A stretch of 43,466 bases of DNA from the NCBI GenBank assembly GCA_029008595.1, contig JAQXJH010000023.1, positions 1 through 43,466 on the forward strand. Reading direction: 5' to 3'. The position numbers and the translations under genes are program-made. The notes beneath the pieces were generated by a model. It ran no database searches. It was not told the origin of the DNA and saw only the letters and a program-made list of their open reading frames with translations. The stretch comes from Bacillota bacterium. GTDB lineage: Bacteria; Bacillota; Clostridia; Oscillospirales; Acutalibacteraceae. Below, piece by piece: positions 24,547 to 35,295 of this stretch; position 1 is the stretch's first letter; each line of letters opens with the position of its first letter.

Positions 24547-25176
24547 TTATTTTTTCTTTTTCTGATTCAGCGCCGCGATCGCTTCCTCACGCAGTTCGCT
24601 GATCCGGCTCATCACATAGCGGCTGGCGTTGCGGTATTCCAGACCGGTGCCTTCCCGGATATTCAGCTCTTCGGGGGGGATCGGCTCGCCGCAGCTGATG
24701 ACAACCTTGTGAAACAGCCGCATTTTTCCGCCCTTTGCCGCAATCGCAACGGGAATGATCGGCGCTCCCGTCTGTGCGGCAAACATTACGGTGCCGGGCT
24801 TCGGCTTCAGCAGATTTCCGTCCCGGGAACGTGTGCCTTCAATAAAAATCCCCAGAAGCTTATCCTCGTTCAGAAGCTCGACGGCCGTGTTGACGGCGGC
24901 GCTGTCGCCCTTGCCGCGGTTGACCGGAAAAGCTCCCAGTGAACGGATGAGCCATGAAAGCAGCCTGTTGTGAAACAGCTCCGCCTTGGCCATGTAGTAG
25001 ATCTGCCGTTTCTGCGTAAAGGCCAGCAGGATCGGGTCGATCATGGAGATATGGTTGGAACAGATAATCGCGCGGGAGCCTTCCGGCAGGGGAGAGCGAT
25101 GCAGAATTTTGTACGGATACAGGAGCTTGAACAGGCCGGGAACGACAGCCAGTCCAAATCGGTAAAGCCAGGTCAA
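24547..25176 (-). CDS. plsC: 1-acyl-sn-glycerol-3-phosphate acyltransferase
   Basis: Transfers the second fatty acid to lysophosphatidic acid, giving phosphatidic acid for membrane lipids. The 209-residue protein has the HX4D catalytic motif H42-D47 (NHISMIDP) and the substrate motif FIEGTRSRDG. A hydrophobic N-terminus would associate with the membrane. The start is TTG 25176, six bases after the cmk stop and 12 bases after AAAGG. The cmk-plsC-ispH/rpsA order resembles operons in other Clostridia. Confidence 0.93.
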   Translation of the reverse strand: MTWLYRFGLAVVPGLFKLLYPYKILHRSPLPEGSRAIICSNHISMIDPILLAFTQKRQIYYMAKAELFHNRLLSWLIRSLGAFPVNRGKGDSAAVNTAVELLNEDKLLGIFIEGTRSRDGNLLKPKPGTVMFAAQTGAPIIPVAIAAKGGKMRLFHKVVISCGEPIPPEELNIREGTGLEYRNASRYVMSRISELREEAIAALNQKKKK

Positions 25177-25182
25177 AGCAAG

Positions 25183-25878
25183 TCAGCACCTTTCGGTTGG
25201 ATTCATCTGCAGCGCAGTAAGCCGCGTGCGGATCAGGCGGGTCATGGTATCAATGGTCTCCTGCAGCGTCAGGTCGCTGTTGTCGACCACCTGCGCGTCC
25301 TGTGCAGGCTTCAGCGGTGCGATCGCCCGATGGGAATCATTATAATCCCTTTGTCGGATCTCGGCAAGTACCTGCTGCAAATCTGCCGGTTCTCCTTTTT
25401 CCGCCAACTCCCTGCAGCGGCGCTGCGCACGGCATTCGGGGCTTGCAGTCAGAAAAAGCTTGATCTGCGCTCCGGGCAGCACAACGGTTCCGATATCGCG
25501 CCCGTCCATGATCACATTGTTTTTGCGGGCCAGATCGCGCTGCAGCTCCAGCAGAAACGCGCGCACCGGCGGCAGGGCGGAAACGCGGGACGCCATCATA
25601 GAAATATCTGCCGTGCGGATCAGCGGGGAAACATCTTCGCCGTTCAGGAAGACACGCTGTTCTCCGTCGATGAATTTCAGCTCAACAGTGATTTCTTCCA
25701 GCATCCCGGCAACCGCCCCGTCATCCTCCAGGTCGACGGATCTGCGGCGCGCATAAAGCCCGATGGTGCGGTACAATGCGCCGGTATCAACATAAATAAA
25801 GCCAAGCTCCCGCGCGATTCCCCGCGCAACGCTGCTTTTTCCCGCGCCTGCGGGGCCGTCAATGGCAATAGCGATCAT
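25183..25878 (-). CDS. cmk: Cytidylate kinase
   Basis: Phosphorylates CMP and dCMP. The 231-residue protein starts MIAIAIDGPAGAGKSS with its P-loop, and has YVDTGALYRTIG, MDGRDIGTVVLP and a C-terminal RDYNDSHRAIAPL, all hallmark motifs. ATG 25878 follows AAAGGAGA. Forty extra in-frame codons upstream overlap the neighbouring flavoprotein gene and are not family sequence. Confidence 0.96.
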   Translation of the reverse strand: MIAIAIDGPAGAGKSSVARGIARELGFIYVDTGALYRTIGLYARRRSVDLEDDGAVAGMLEEITVELKFIDGEQRVFLNGEDVSPLIRTADISMMASRVSALPPVRAFLLELQRDLARKNNVIMDGRDIGTVVLPGAQIKLFLTASPECRAQRRCRELAEKGEPADLQQVLAEIRQRDYNDSHRAIAPLKPAQDAQVVDNSDLTLQETIDTMTRLIRTRLTALQMNPTERC

Positions 25879-25891
25879 AGTAATTCTCCTT

Positions 25892-27136
25892 TCAGCAATC
25901 GGCTGCGGCGCTTTCTCCGGCAAGCCGTCCGGTCGACCAGGCAATCTGCAGATTGAAGCCGCCGGTGTATGCGTCGGCATCAATGATCTCTCCGGCAAAA
26001 TAAAGTCCTTTGATCAGGCGCGATTCCATGGTTTTCGGGTCGATTTCCTTCACACAGACGCCGCCGGAAGTGATGATCGCTTCTTCCACCGGGCGGAACC
26101 GCTTCAGCGAAACGGGAAAGCATTTCAGCAGCGAGATGATGCGTCGGCGAATTTCCCGGGTGATCTGGTTGATTTTTGTTTCGGGCGGTATTCCGCTGAT
26201 GCGCAGAAATACCGGAACCATTTTGTGCGGCAGCAGGGCGGGCAGCACGTTGTGCAGCTCTCGGTTGGCCGCGCCGCCGAATTCCCGCAGCAGCCGTGCG
26301 TCCAGCTGCTCTTCGGAAAGCGCCGGCTTCAGATCGATCTGCGCCGAATACCGTCCCGGTTCCATCCGCCGGATGTGGGAGCTGGCGCTGAGCACCATCG
26401 GTCCTGATATCCCAAAATGCGTAAACAGCATTTCGCCGAAATCCTCATACAAAGCTCGCCCGGTCTGCCGGTCAACGATCTTCAGCCCGACATTGCGCAG
26501 GGAAAGCCCCATCAGGTCGCGGCACCAATCCTCTTCCGCCTCGAACGGAACAAGAGAGGGCTGCGGCGGGGTCACCGTGTGACCGGCTTCGGCTGCCATC
26601 CGAAACCCGTCTCCCGTAGAACCGGTCGTGGGGTAGGAAAGCCCGCCGGTGCAAAGAATAACGCGTTCAAACGTCAGCTCCCGGCCGGATTCCGTCTGCA
26701 CACCGCGGACGGTACCGCCGGCAGTCAGCAGATGCTGCGCACGCTCCTGCAGCCGACGGCAGCCCAGTTCGCGGCAAAGCCTGTCCAGCGTGTCCACAAC
26801 GTCCATCGCCCGGTCAGAACAGGGAAATACGCGGTTTCCCCGCTCGGTTTTCAGGGGCAGTCCCGCGTTTTCCAGAAAATCCATCATATCCTGTGCGCAA
26901 AAGCGCGAAAATGCGCCGTAAAGAAACCGACCGTTGACCGGAACCGAAGCCACCAGCTCCGGTACGCTGCAGTTGTTTGTAAGATTGCAGCGGCCTTTCC
27001 CTGTGATCAGCAGCTTGCGTCCCGGGCGTTCGTTGCGCTCCAGGATCACCGGTTCGGCGCCGCATTCCGCCGCACGGATGGCCGCCATCATCCCGGCAGC
27101 GCCCGCGCCGATCACGCAGATTTTGTTTGTTTTCAT
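25892..27136 (-). CDS. BaiN/RdsA (HI0933-like) family NAD(P)/FAD oxidoreductase
   Basis: A 414-residue flavoprotein beginning KICVIGAGAAGMMAAIRAAE (dinucleotide-binding GxGxxG) and carrying GKGRCNLTN, the family hallmark, plus FAGEIIDADAYTGGFNLQ near the end. Members are widespread; one was linked to bile-acid dehydroxylation, but for most the true substrate is unknown. It lies 13 bases upstream of cmk in a shared reverse transcript, a pairing seen in other Clostridia. Confidence 0.9.
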   Translation of the reverse strand: MKTNKICVIGAGAAGMMAAIRAAECGAEPVILERNERPGRKLLITGKGRCNLTNNCSVPELVASVPVNGRFLYGAFSRFCAQDMMDFLENAGLPLKTERGNRVFPCSDRAMDVVDTLDRLCRELGCRRLQERAQHLLTAGGTVRGVQTESGRELTFERVILCTGGLSYPTTGSTGDGFRMAAEAGHTVTPPQPSLVPFEAEEDWCRDLMGLSLRNVGLKIVDRQTGRALYEDFGEMLFTHFGISGPMVLSASSHIRRMEPGRYSAQIDLKPALSEEQLDARLLREFGGAANRELHNVLPALLPHKMVPVFLRISGIPPETKINQITREIRRRIISLLKCFPVSLKRFRPVEEAIITSGGVCVKEIDPKTMESRLIKGLYFAGEIIDADAYTGGFNLQIAWSTGRLAGESAAADC

Positions 27137-27177
27137 ACAGCTTCCGAATCCCTTTCGGAGCGACCGGAGTCTGAGCG

Positions 27178-28053
27178 TCAGCTCTTGGCCCGATCCTCCA
27201 CCTTTTCATAAACGTCGTATTCGTCCCAAACGTGTTCCAGCTGGCAGAACGCCTCCGAAACATCCTCTTTCTTGCGGGATGCGACCGCAACGATCAGCGC
27301 ATTGACTAAGCTCAGCGGCGCGACCAGAGAGTCCACAATGGAGACCATATCACTGCGCGCCAGCAGAAGATGTTTTGCGTAAACAGCCAGCGGAGAAGCA
27401 GGACTGTCTGTAACCGAAATCACCGCAGCGCCCTTATCGCTGGCAAACCGCAGCGCCTTTGCAACGCTGCTGGAATAGCGCGGAAAGCTGAAACCGATCA
27501 CCGCGTCCTTTTCGTCGATGCGGAACATTTTTTCAAAAAATGCGCTCTCGCTTGCGGCGTTGACGGCGATCACGTTTTCAAAGATCATATTGAAATAGTA
27601 TGCCAGAAAAGAAGCGACCGGCGCTGCGCTGCGCGCGGCAACGATGTAGATCCGCCGCGCGGAAACGATCGTTTCCACAGCCGCGCGGAATTCCTCGCGG
27701 GAAACCTCGTCCAGCGTATTTCGGATCGTGTCCATATCGGCGTTCAGCACCGCGTCCAGCAAATCGGAACGGCCGATGCGCTCGTTCGTTACTTCGATCC
27801 GCTGCAGCGAGGTCAGTTTGCTGCGGATCATCTCCTGCATCGCCTTCTGCAGAGCGGGATAGCCCTCATAACCGATCTCCGTTGCAAAGCGCACAACGGT
27901 GGATTCGCTGACGCCGACCGTCGCGCCGAGGCGGGAGGCGGTCATAAATGCCGCCTTGTCATAATGGCGCTCAATATACTGCGCGATCAGGCGCTGACCT
28001 TTGGAAAAGCCGGCGCTGCTTTTTTCAATATTGGAAAGCAACTGGTTGTTCAT
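27178..28053 (-). CDS. MurR/RpiR family transcriptional regulator
   Basis: A 291-residue regulator with an N-terminal RpiR helix-turn-helix (about 1-77; GVSESTVVRFATEIGYEGYP) and a C-terminal SIS phosphosugar-binding domain (about 120-250). Such proteins usually sense sugar phosphates and control sugar or cell-wall amino-sugar genes. No sugar operon is adjacent, so the target is unclear; it could regulate its own transcript, which continues into baiN-cmk-plsC-ispH/rpsA. ATG 28053 follows AAAGGATG. Confidence 0.9.
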   Translation of the reverse strand: MNNQLLSNIEKSSAGFSKGQRLIAQYIERHYDKAAFMTASRLGATVGVSESTVVRFATEIGYEGYPALQKAMQEMIRSKLTSLQRIEVTNERIGRSDLLDAVLNADMDTIRNTLDEVSREEFRAAVETIVSARRIYIVAARSAAPVASFLAYYFNMIFENVIAVNAASESAFFEKMFRIDEKDAVIGFSFPRYSSSVAKALRFASDKGAAVISVTDSPASPLAVYAKHLLLARSDMVSIVDSLVAPLSLVNALIVAVASRKKEDVSEAFCQLEHVWDEYDVYEKVEDRAKS

Positions 28054-28131
28054 GGTGCGTCATCCTTTGTTCCGGCGGAGCAGCGTTTGTTTCTGCTGCC
28101 GTGCCGCATTGATTCGAGCGAACCTTTATTC

Positions 28132-28160
28132 ATATTATGCCGTCAGGCTGCAAAAATCAA
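28132..28160 (-). promoter_or_regulatory. Candidate promoter of the rpiR operon
   Basis: On the minus strand TTGATT (28160-28155), a 17-base spacer and TAATAT (28137-28132), about 80 bases before the rpiR start. The -10 is imperfect. The rest of the 357-base gap to yunB is AT-rich on the rpiR side, and I found no further gene or clear sporulation promoter. Confidence 0.45.
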
Positions 28161-28410
28161 GCAAAATCCTCTGTTTTTTTTAGAAATTTGCAGGATTGTG
28201 CAATTTGAGCTTCAAAAATATCAAAAATGTGGTTTGAATCCCCCGGGCGGCGAACGAAAATCTTTGCAGAAGATGACGCGGAAAACAGATTTTGCAGGAT
28301 TTTCTGTTTGTTTGTCACCTGTTATGCCCGTTTCGGATATATTGCATCAGAAGGTTTTGCGCTCTCTTTTCCGGAGAAGAGGGCGGGGCCGATGAAAAGA
28401 GGTGACAGCG

Positions 28411-29145
28411 ATGCGGCCAAGATGGCCGGTTCCCCGCAGCAGTTATTACAGACGGAGCGCCCGTATCCGCCGCAGAGCGCGCCCTTTGCGCAGAAGAGCG
28501 GGGCAGCGCGGCTGCGCCGTCAGGATCCTGGCGGCGGCTGTTCTGACGGCAGGAGTACTGATTTTTCTCAATGTGCAGCTCCGGCCGATGCTGCAGTCGG
28601 CCGTTGCGCAGCAGGCGGGGCAGGTTTCGGTGCAGACCGTCAACTTCGCTGTGCAGAAGGTGCTGAACGAAAACCCGCTGCCGGGAGATTATCTCACTGT
28701 TGAACGCGCGGACGACGGAACGATCCGGTCTGTGGATGTGGATACGGCGTCTGTGAACCGGCTGAAAACGGAACTGAATCTGAGCATCCAGCAGGCGCTC
28801 AACGAGCTGGGAGACTGTTCGGTTGCCGTTCCGCTCGGTACGCTGCTCGGCGGCAGCCTGCTCCGTGGGCTTGGGCCGAACGTGCCTCTGCGGTTTACCG
28901 TTGTGTCCAATGCATTCTGTGATCTGGTCAGCAGCTTTGACTCTGCCGGGATCAACCAGTCCCGCCATACGCTTTCGCTGGCGGTCACGACCGAGGTTTA
29001 TGCCGTCATTCCCGGCTGCAGCGCCAAAAATACCGTGGAAACCACGTTTCCGGTTGCGGAAACGATCATCGTCGGTAAAGTACCGGATCTGTACTGGAGC
29101 AGAACGGCGGAAGGCTCTTCCGCCGGAGAGACAGCCGTTCCGTAA
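28411..29145 (+). CDS. yunB: Sporulation protein YunB
   Basis: A 244-residue protein with a very basic N-terminus, one membrane segment (about 40-57) and an extracytoplasmic domain with the YunB pattern (NVPLRFTVVSNAF, AGINQSRHTLSLAVTTEV). In Bacillus, yunB is expressed in the mother cell and needed for full sporulation, but its biochemical role is not established. ATG 28411 follows AGAGGTGA; GTG 28402 overlaps that site. It lies directly upstream of ligA, which has its own promoter. Confidence 0.88.
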   Translation: MRPRWPVPRSSYYRRSARIRRRARPLRRRAGQRGCAVRILAAAVLTAGVLIFLNVQLRPMLQSAVAQQAGQVSVQTVNFAVQKVLNENPLPGDYLTVERADDGTIRSVDVDTASVNRLKTELNLSIQQALNELGDCSVAVPLGTLLGGSLLRGLGPNVPLRFTVVSNAFCDLVSSFDSAGINQSRHTLSLAVTTEVYAVIPGCSAKNTVETTFPVAETIIVGKVPDLYWSRTAEGSSAGETAVP

Positions 29146-29181
29146 AATTTTCTTTGTCGCCTTTTTTTTCGTCGGGAAATT

Positions 29182-29190
29182 TGATATACT
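29182..29190 (+). promoter_or_regulatory. Extended -10 promoter of ligA
   Basis: TGA followed by TATACT (29185-29190), about 50 bases before ligA. No good -35 is found at the right spacing (the region is a T-run), which an extended -10 can tolerate. Confidence 0.45.
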
Positions 29191-29226
29191 GATAACTACA
29201 ATATTACTGCAATCAGCAGCATTTGA

Positions 29227-31230
<2,004 letters not shown>

Positions 31231-31251
31231 TTTTTGAGAACAGAACAGCAA

Positions 31252-31285
31252 AGCATCGGAATGCGTGCGTTCCGGTGCTTTTTTT
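31252..31285 (+). terminator. Intrinsic terminator of ligA
   Basis: AGCATCGGAA (31252-31261) pairs with TTCCGGTGCT (31270-31279), followed by seven T. Only one G-T pair interrupts the stem. Confidence 0.88.
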
Positions 31286-31313
31286 GCGCGCAAATTTTCT
31301 GCAGCGGACAGGT

Positions 31314-31341
31314 TCTATCTTTGTCCTGCGCGCAATAGAAT
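31314..31341 (+). promoter_or_regulatory. Weak candidate sigma-E promoter for the spoIIIA operon
   Basis: TCTATCT (31314-31320) and AATAGAAT (31334-31341) are 13 bases apart. The second box matches six of eight bases of the sigma-E -10 CATACAAT. In Bacillus this operon is sigma-E dependent, but the match here is weak. Confidence 0.25.
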
Positions 31342-31430
31342 GAAACAGAAGTGCAGGACGAACCATGCTGCCTGTTCGGGCTGTCGTTCTGCGCGGAGCT
31401 GACATTCATCCGGAAGGCGGTGGGATCCAT

Positions 31431-32462
31431 ATGGCTGCAGACCAGTCTCAGCTCCGGAAAAACAGTTTTGATTCCGCAGTTTCGTTTCTCAGCACAAGAC
31501 TGCAGCAGGCGCTGCTTTTTCTGCCGCGGAGCTTTACGGTTCAGATCAGCGAGATCCGGCTGCGGCTGGGCCAGCCGGTCGCCCTCTGCGGCAGCGGAGG
31601 GATCCGGTTTGTCTCGGTGTGCCGGAAAATCACGATGCTGCCGGGCAGCGAAAGCCTGTCGGCAGCGCGGGAAGATCTGGACGAAACGTTCCGCCGGCTC
31701 TGTGAATATTCCGTACACAGCTGTCAGAACCAGATCAGCGAAGGTTTTTTGACGGTGCGCGGCGGTCACCGCGCAGGGCTTTGCGGAACGGCGGTGATTC
31801 AGGAGGGCAGAGTCACCGGGATGCGCTGCATTGCGGGGATCAGCCTGCGGATCGCGCGGGAGATCCCCGGTGCGGCCGATGCGCTGCTGCCGCTCGCTCT
31901 TTCCGGGGGCTTGCTGTTGACCGGCGCTCCGGGCAGCGGAAAAACAACGATGCTGCGCGATCTGGCGCGTCAGCTTTCCGGCGGCGGGAACCATGCGCCG
32001 CATACGGTTGCCGTGGTGGATGAACGCGGAGAGCTGGCGGGCAGCTGGCAGGGAGAACGGCAGGCAGATCTCGGGCCGTGCTGTGACGTGCTGGACGGTT
32101 ATCCAAAAGCGCCGGGGATCCTGCAGGCGGTTCGTACGCTTTCTCCGGAGTTTATCATCTGCGACGAGGTCGGCACCGCAGCGGAAGCACAGGCGCTGGA
32201 GGAAGGGCTGAACGCCGGTGTGACCATGGTGGCCACCGCCCATGCGGGAGACTGCGGGGAGCTGCTGCGGCGGCCTGCGATCCGGCGCCTGCTTTGCAGC
32301 GGCGCTTTCCGGTCGGTCGCAATGCTCGGCAGCGGCTCAGCCCGCGGTTGTGTTCAAAAAATATTTCGGGCAGGTGATTTGCTTGTTGAAGACAGCGGGA
32401 TTGATCCTGCTCTTTCTGACCTCCGCGACGGTCGGGATCCTGCAGTGCCGCAGGCTGGATGA
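31431..32462 (+). CDS. spoIIIAA: Stage III sporulation protein AA (ATPase)
   Basis: SpoIIIAA is the secretion-type ATPase of the SpoIIIA-SpoIIQ channel that links mother cell and forespore. The 343-residue protein has Walker A GAPGSGKTT, VVDERGEL and IICDEVGT (Walker B region). The start is either ATG 31431 or ATG 31365; 31431 gives an N-terminus closer to the family. The reading frame runs past the usual family end and overlaps spoIIIAB by about 77 bases out of frame, so the last 25 residues may be an unselected extension. First gene of eight. Confidence 0.93.
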   Translation: MAADQSQLRKNSFDSAVSFLSTRLQQALLFLPRSFTVQISEIRLRLGQPVALCGSGGIRFVSVCRKITMLPGSESLSAAREDLDETFRRLCEYSVHSCQNQISEGFLTVRGGHRAGLCGTAVIQEGRVTGMRCIAGISLRIAREIPGAADALLPLALSGGLLLTGAPGSGKTTMLRDLARQLSGGGNHAPHTVAVVDERGELAGSWQGERQADLGPCCDVLDGYPKAPGILQAVRTLSPEFIICDEVGTAAEAQALEEGLNAGVTMVATAHAGDCGELLRRPAIRRLLCSGAFRSVAMLGSGSARGCVQKIFRAGDLLVEDSGIDPALSDLRDGRDPAVPQAG

Positions 32463-32889
32463 CCGCGTGATATTCTGGAACGCATTTCTGGATTTTCTTC
32501 ATTTTGCGGAGACATCCATCCGTTATGCGGCGCTGCCGGTTCCGCAGCTTCTGGAACGTTACTGCCGGGAAAACGGACGTCTGGAACTGGTGAAAGCCTG
32601 CAGCGAACAGCTTTCGGAAGGCGTCCTGTTCCCACAGGCGTGGGAGCAGGCGGCAAAAAATGCGGCCCGACGCAGTTCGCTGCCGAACGGCGATCTTCAG
32701 CTGCTGCAGGATTTCGGCGCAGGCCTCGGCGCCAGCGATGTGGAGGGCCAGATTTCGCACTGCCGGCTGTTTGCGGCGTCGGCTTCCGAGATCCGGCAAA
32801 GCGCCAGAGAAGAGCGGCAGCAGAAGGGAAGGCTTTCCGTGCTGCTCGGCGTTCTGCTGGGGCTGGGGATCGATCTTGTGCTGCTGTAG
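32386..32889 (+). CDS. spoIIIAB: Stage III sporulation protein AB
   Basis: A 167-residue membrane protein with an N-terminal hydrophobic segment and a helical soluble domain (WNAFLDFLHFAETSIRYA), as in SpoIIIAB, which resembles type II secretion GspF-like folds. I chose TTG 32386, seven bases after AGGTGAT; TTG 32383 is equally possible. The start lies inside spoIIIAA, so translation is probably coupled. The last residues again form a hydrophobic stretch (LGVLLGLGIDLVLL). Confidence 0.88.
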   Translation: MKTAGLILLFLTSATVGILQCRRLDDRVIFWNAFLDFLHFAETSIRYAALPVPQLLERYCRENGRLELVKACSEQLSEGVLFPQAWEQAAKNAARRSSLPNGDLQLLQDFGAGLGASDVEGQISHCRLFAASASEIRQSAREERQQKGRLSVLLGVLLGLGIDLVLL

Positions 32890-32922
32890 CGCAGAGGAAT
32901 AGCGGAAAGGATGGATATCGCA

Positions 32923-33117
32923 ATGGATGTGGAGCTGATCTTTAAAATAGCTGCCATCGGGATCATTGTGGCGGTACTCAATCAGATTCTGAACAAGGCG
33001 GAACGGCAGGAGCAGGCCATGATGGTGACGCTCGCCGGGCTGGTTGTTGTGCTGATGATGATCGTGCAGGAGATCGATACGCTGTTTGAAACGATCAAGT
33101 CGCTGTTTGGCTTATAA
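32923..33117 (+). CDS. spoIIIAC: Stage III sporulation protein AC
   Basis: A 64-residue, two-helix membrane protein (MDVELIFKIAAIGIIVAVLN then GLVVVLMMIVQEI), matching SpoIIIAC in length and hydrophobic pattern. ATG 32923 is preferred to ATG 32911, which sits inside the AAAGGATGGATATC ribosome-binding sequence. Together with SpoIIIAD it forms part of the channel's membrane portion. Confidence 0.92.
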   Translation: MDVELIFKIAAIGIIVAVLNQILNKAERQEQAMMVTLAGLVVVLMMIVQEIDTLFETIKSLFGL

Positions 33118-33132
33118 GCGGAGGGGATACAG

Positions 33133-33519
33133 ATGAATATTGCGGTGCTTGCTGCGGCAGCCATTGCTTCAGCGCTTGCTGCGCAGCTGATCCGCAGAAC
33201 AAATCCGGAGGTTTCGTCCGTGCTTGCGATCGGAACCGGGGTGCTGATCGCGGCTGGAGTGGTGGTGCAGATCCTTCCGGTCACGACGCAGATCAGGATA
33301 TTTCTGGACAGAGCGGATGTTGATACGGAATATGCCGGTGTGCTGCTCAAGTCGTTGGGCGTTTGCTTTCTGGTGCAGTTTGCGGCGGACACCTGCCGGG
33401 ATGCCGGAGAAGCTTCGTTGGCTGGAAAAATCGAATTTGCCGGCAGGGTATCGGTTGCGGTGCTTTCATTGCCGCTGTTCCGGGCGGTGATCGATCTGGC
33501 AGTTTCGCTGATCGGCTGA
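33133..33519 (+). CDS. spoIIIAD: Stage III sporulation protein AD
   Basis: A 128-residue membrane protein with several hydrophobic segments, ending LPLFRAVIDLAVSLIG, which fits SpoIIIAD. ATG 33133 follows GGAGGGG. It lies 15 bases after spoIIIAC. Confidence 0.92.
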   Translation: MNIAVLAAAAIASALAAQLIRRTNPEVSSVLAIGTGVLIAAGVVVQILPVTTQIRIFLDRADVDTEYAGVLLKSLGVCFLVQFAADTCRDAGEASLAGKIEFAGRVSVAVLSLPLFRAVIDLAVSLIG

Positions 33520-33569
33520 ACCGGATCCCGATGAAACACGGCAGGAAAGCGGAGAGGAAGAAAAAAGAG

Positions 33570-34763
33570 ATGAGATCGCTGTCGGACGGAAAAAAGAAGA
33601 TTTGCAGGCGGAACCTCCGCAGCTGCGGCAGATGTCTGGCCGTACTGGCTGCAGCGATGCTTCTGGCGTTGCCTCTGGTTGCTGTTGCGCAGGAACGGAA
33701 TGACGGGGAACAGATCTACCGTGAGCAGCTGGAGGCCAGCGGTGCAGAAGACCTCCCGCAGCAGCTGCCAGAGGAGACCCGGGAACTGCTGCAGGAGCTC
33801 GGATTGGCGGATTTTTCGGAAGACGGAATTTTTCGGCTGAATTTTGAAAATGTTTTGCAGCAAACGGCGGTTCTGGCCCGGCAGAAGGCGTCGGATCCGC
33901 TGCGTGCAGCGCTTTGCGTTGTCGGGATCATTGCGCTCTGTGCGCTGCTGCAGAGCGTTAAAACGTCGTTTCTCAATGACGAGATCACACAAGTTTTTTC
34001 TGTGGTCTGTGTGCTGATGACAGCGTCTGTCATGGTGACGCCTCTGGTTTCGCTGATCTCCGGCGCGCGGGATACGGCGCTCGCAGCCTTTGCGTTTCTG
34101 ATCTCCTTTGTGCCGGTGTATGCGGGCATTATGGTGGCAAACGGACAGGCGGTTACGGCAGGAGCGTATTCGGCTACAACCGTTGCAGCGGCGCAGGGCG
34201 CTTCCGGGCTGCTTTCGGCGGTGGTGACTCCGGTGCTGCAGATGCTGCTGGCGCTGGCAATAGTATCGGCAGCCGCGCCGAGAACCAATCTGCAGGGGAT
34301 CCATTCTTTTCTGCAGAAAATGGTCAAATGGCTGCTCGGGATCGTGATGACGGTTTTTGTAACGGTTCTCTCTCTGCAGGGAGCAGCTGGAGCAGCCGCC
34401 GACTCCCTGACAGTCAGGACCGCAAAATTCGTGATCGGAAGCGCAGTCCCGGTAGTAGGCGGTGCGCTCAGTGACGCATACACCTCTGTGCGGGGATATG
34501 TCGGCGTGCTGAAATCATCGGTCGGCGCGTTCGGGATCCTGGCAGGAGGGGCGATTTTTCTGCCGTTGACGGTCGAGCTGATGATCTGGATCGCCGCTGC
34601 AGAGCTTTGCGCCGCAGTGGGAGGGCTGCTTGACCAAAAGGAGATCGCAGGTTTGCTGAAAGCGATTTCCGCTGTGCTGGGGCTGTTTTTGGCGGTACTG
34701 CTCTGCTGTGCTGCGCTGCTGATTATTTCCACCGGTATCGTGCTGGCCGCCAGAACATCCTGA
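33570..34763 (+). CDS. spoIIIAE: Stage III sporulation protein AE
   Basis: A 397-residue polytopic protein with a signal-like N-terminus (LAVLAAAMLLALPLVAVAQE), a short exterior segment and about seven membrane helices, matching SpoIIIAE in size (about 399 in Bacillus). It is the largest membrane subunit of the SpoIIIA complex. ATG 33570 is preferred because GGAGAGG lies about 12 bases ahead; ATG 33531 would add 13 basic residues. Confidence 0.9.
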   Translation: MRSLSDGKKKICRRNLRSCGRCLAVLAAAMLLALPLVAVAQERNDGEQIYREQLEASGAEDLPQQLPEETRELLQELGLADFSEDGIFRLNFENVLQQTAVLARQKASDPLRAALCVVGIIALCALLQSVKTSFLNDEITQVFSVVCVLMTASVMVTPLVSLISGARDTALAAFAFLISFVPVYAGIMVANGQAVTAGAYSATTVAAAQGASGLLSAVVTPVLQMLLALAIVSAAAPRTNLQGIHSFLQKMVKWLLGIVMTVFVTVLSLQGAAGAAADSLTVRTAKFVIGSAVPVVGGALSDAYTSVRGYVGVLKSSVGAFGILAGGAIFLPLTVELMIWIAAAELCAAVGGLLDQKEIAGLLKAISAVLGLFLAVLLCCAALLIISTGIVLAARTS

Positions 34764-34788
34764 ACGGTGTGTTCAAGGAGGGATCCGA

Positions 34789-35265
34789 ATGAATGATGTA
34801 AAGCTCTGGACACTTGGAGCGTGCTTTGCAGCAGCGGCCTGTGCGCTGCTGGAACTGCTTTGTCCGGTCGGAAAAATGAAAAAATCCGCCCGATCTGTGA
34901 CAGCGGTCTTTTTTCTGTGCGCCGTTCTTCTGCCGGCAGAAAAGGTTCTGAACAAGATCTCACAGGGTTCGGTGGAAACGTTTCAGAACGTTTCGGTGCC
35001 GGAGGAGCTTTCGTCCCGCGTAGCGGAGCAAAGCCGGTCAGTCGCACAGCAAAGTGTTCAGAATCTGATCAGCAGTCTGCTGGGGAGACACGGAATTCGG
35101 CCGGAGCAAATTTCTGTTGCGGTTGAAACGGATGATTCCGGAACGCTGCAGATCGGCAGCGCGGTGGTCTGGCTGAATGCAGACGATTTTGCAAAAGAAC
35201 AGCAGATCCGCACATGGATCGCCGAAGAACTGGGGATTGCGGCGGAATGCCGCTTGGCCGAATAA
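34789..35265 (+). CDS. spoIIIAF: Stage III sporulation protein AF
   Basis: A 158-residue protein with two N-terminal membrane segments (about 5-27 and 36-50) and a soluble domain (ISVAVETDDSGTLQIGSAVV), consistent with SpoIIIAF. ATG 34789 follows AAGGAGGGATCC, one of the best ribosome sites in the window. Confidence 0.88.
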   Translation: MNDVKLWTLGACFAAAACALLELLCPVGKMKKSARSVTAVFFLCAVLLPAEKVLNKISQGSVETFQNVSVPEELSSRVAEQSRSVAQQSVQNLISSLLGRHGIRPEQISVAVETDDSGTLQIGSAVVWLNADDFAKEQQIRTWIAEELGIAAECRLAE

Positions 35266-35295
35266 GAGCGGACAGAACAGAAAGGATCATGCTCC

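Noticed and set aside
29106..29124. Perfect hairpin GGCGGAAG-GCT-CTTCCGCC as a yunB terminator
   Set aside because: It lies within the coding sequence and has no T tract directly after it.
34305..34320. TTTTCTGCAGAAAA palindrome resembling the thyX sites
   Set aside because: It lies inside spoIIIAE coding sequence, where CTG CAG codons are frequent, so it carries little weight as an operator.
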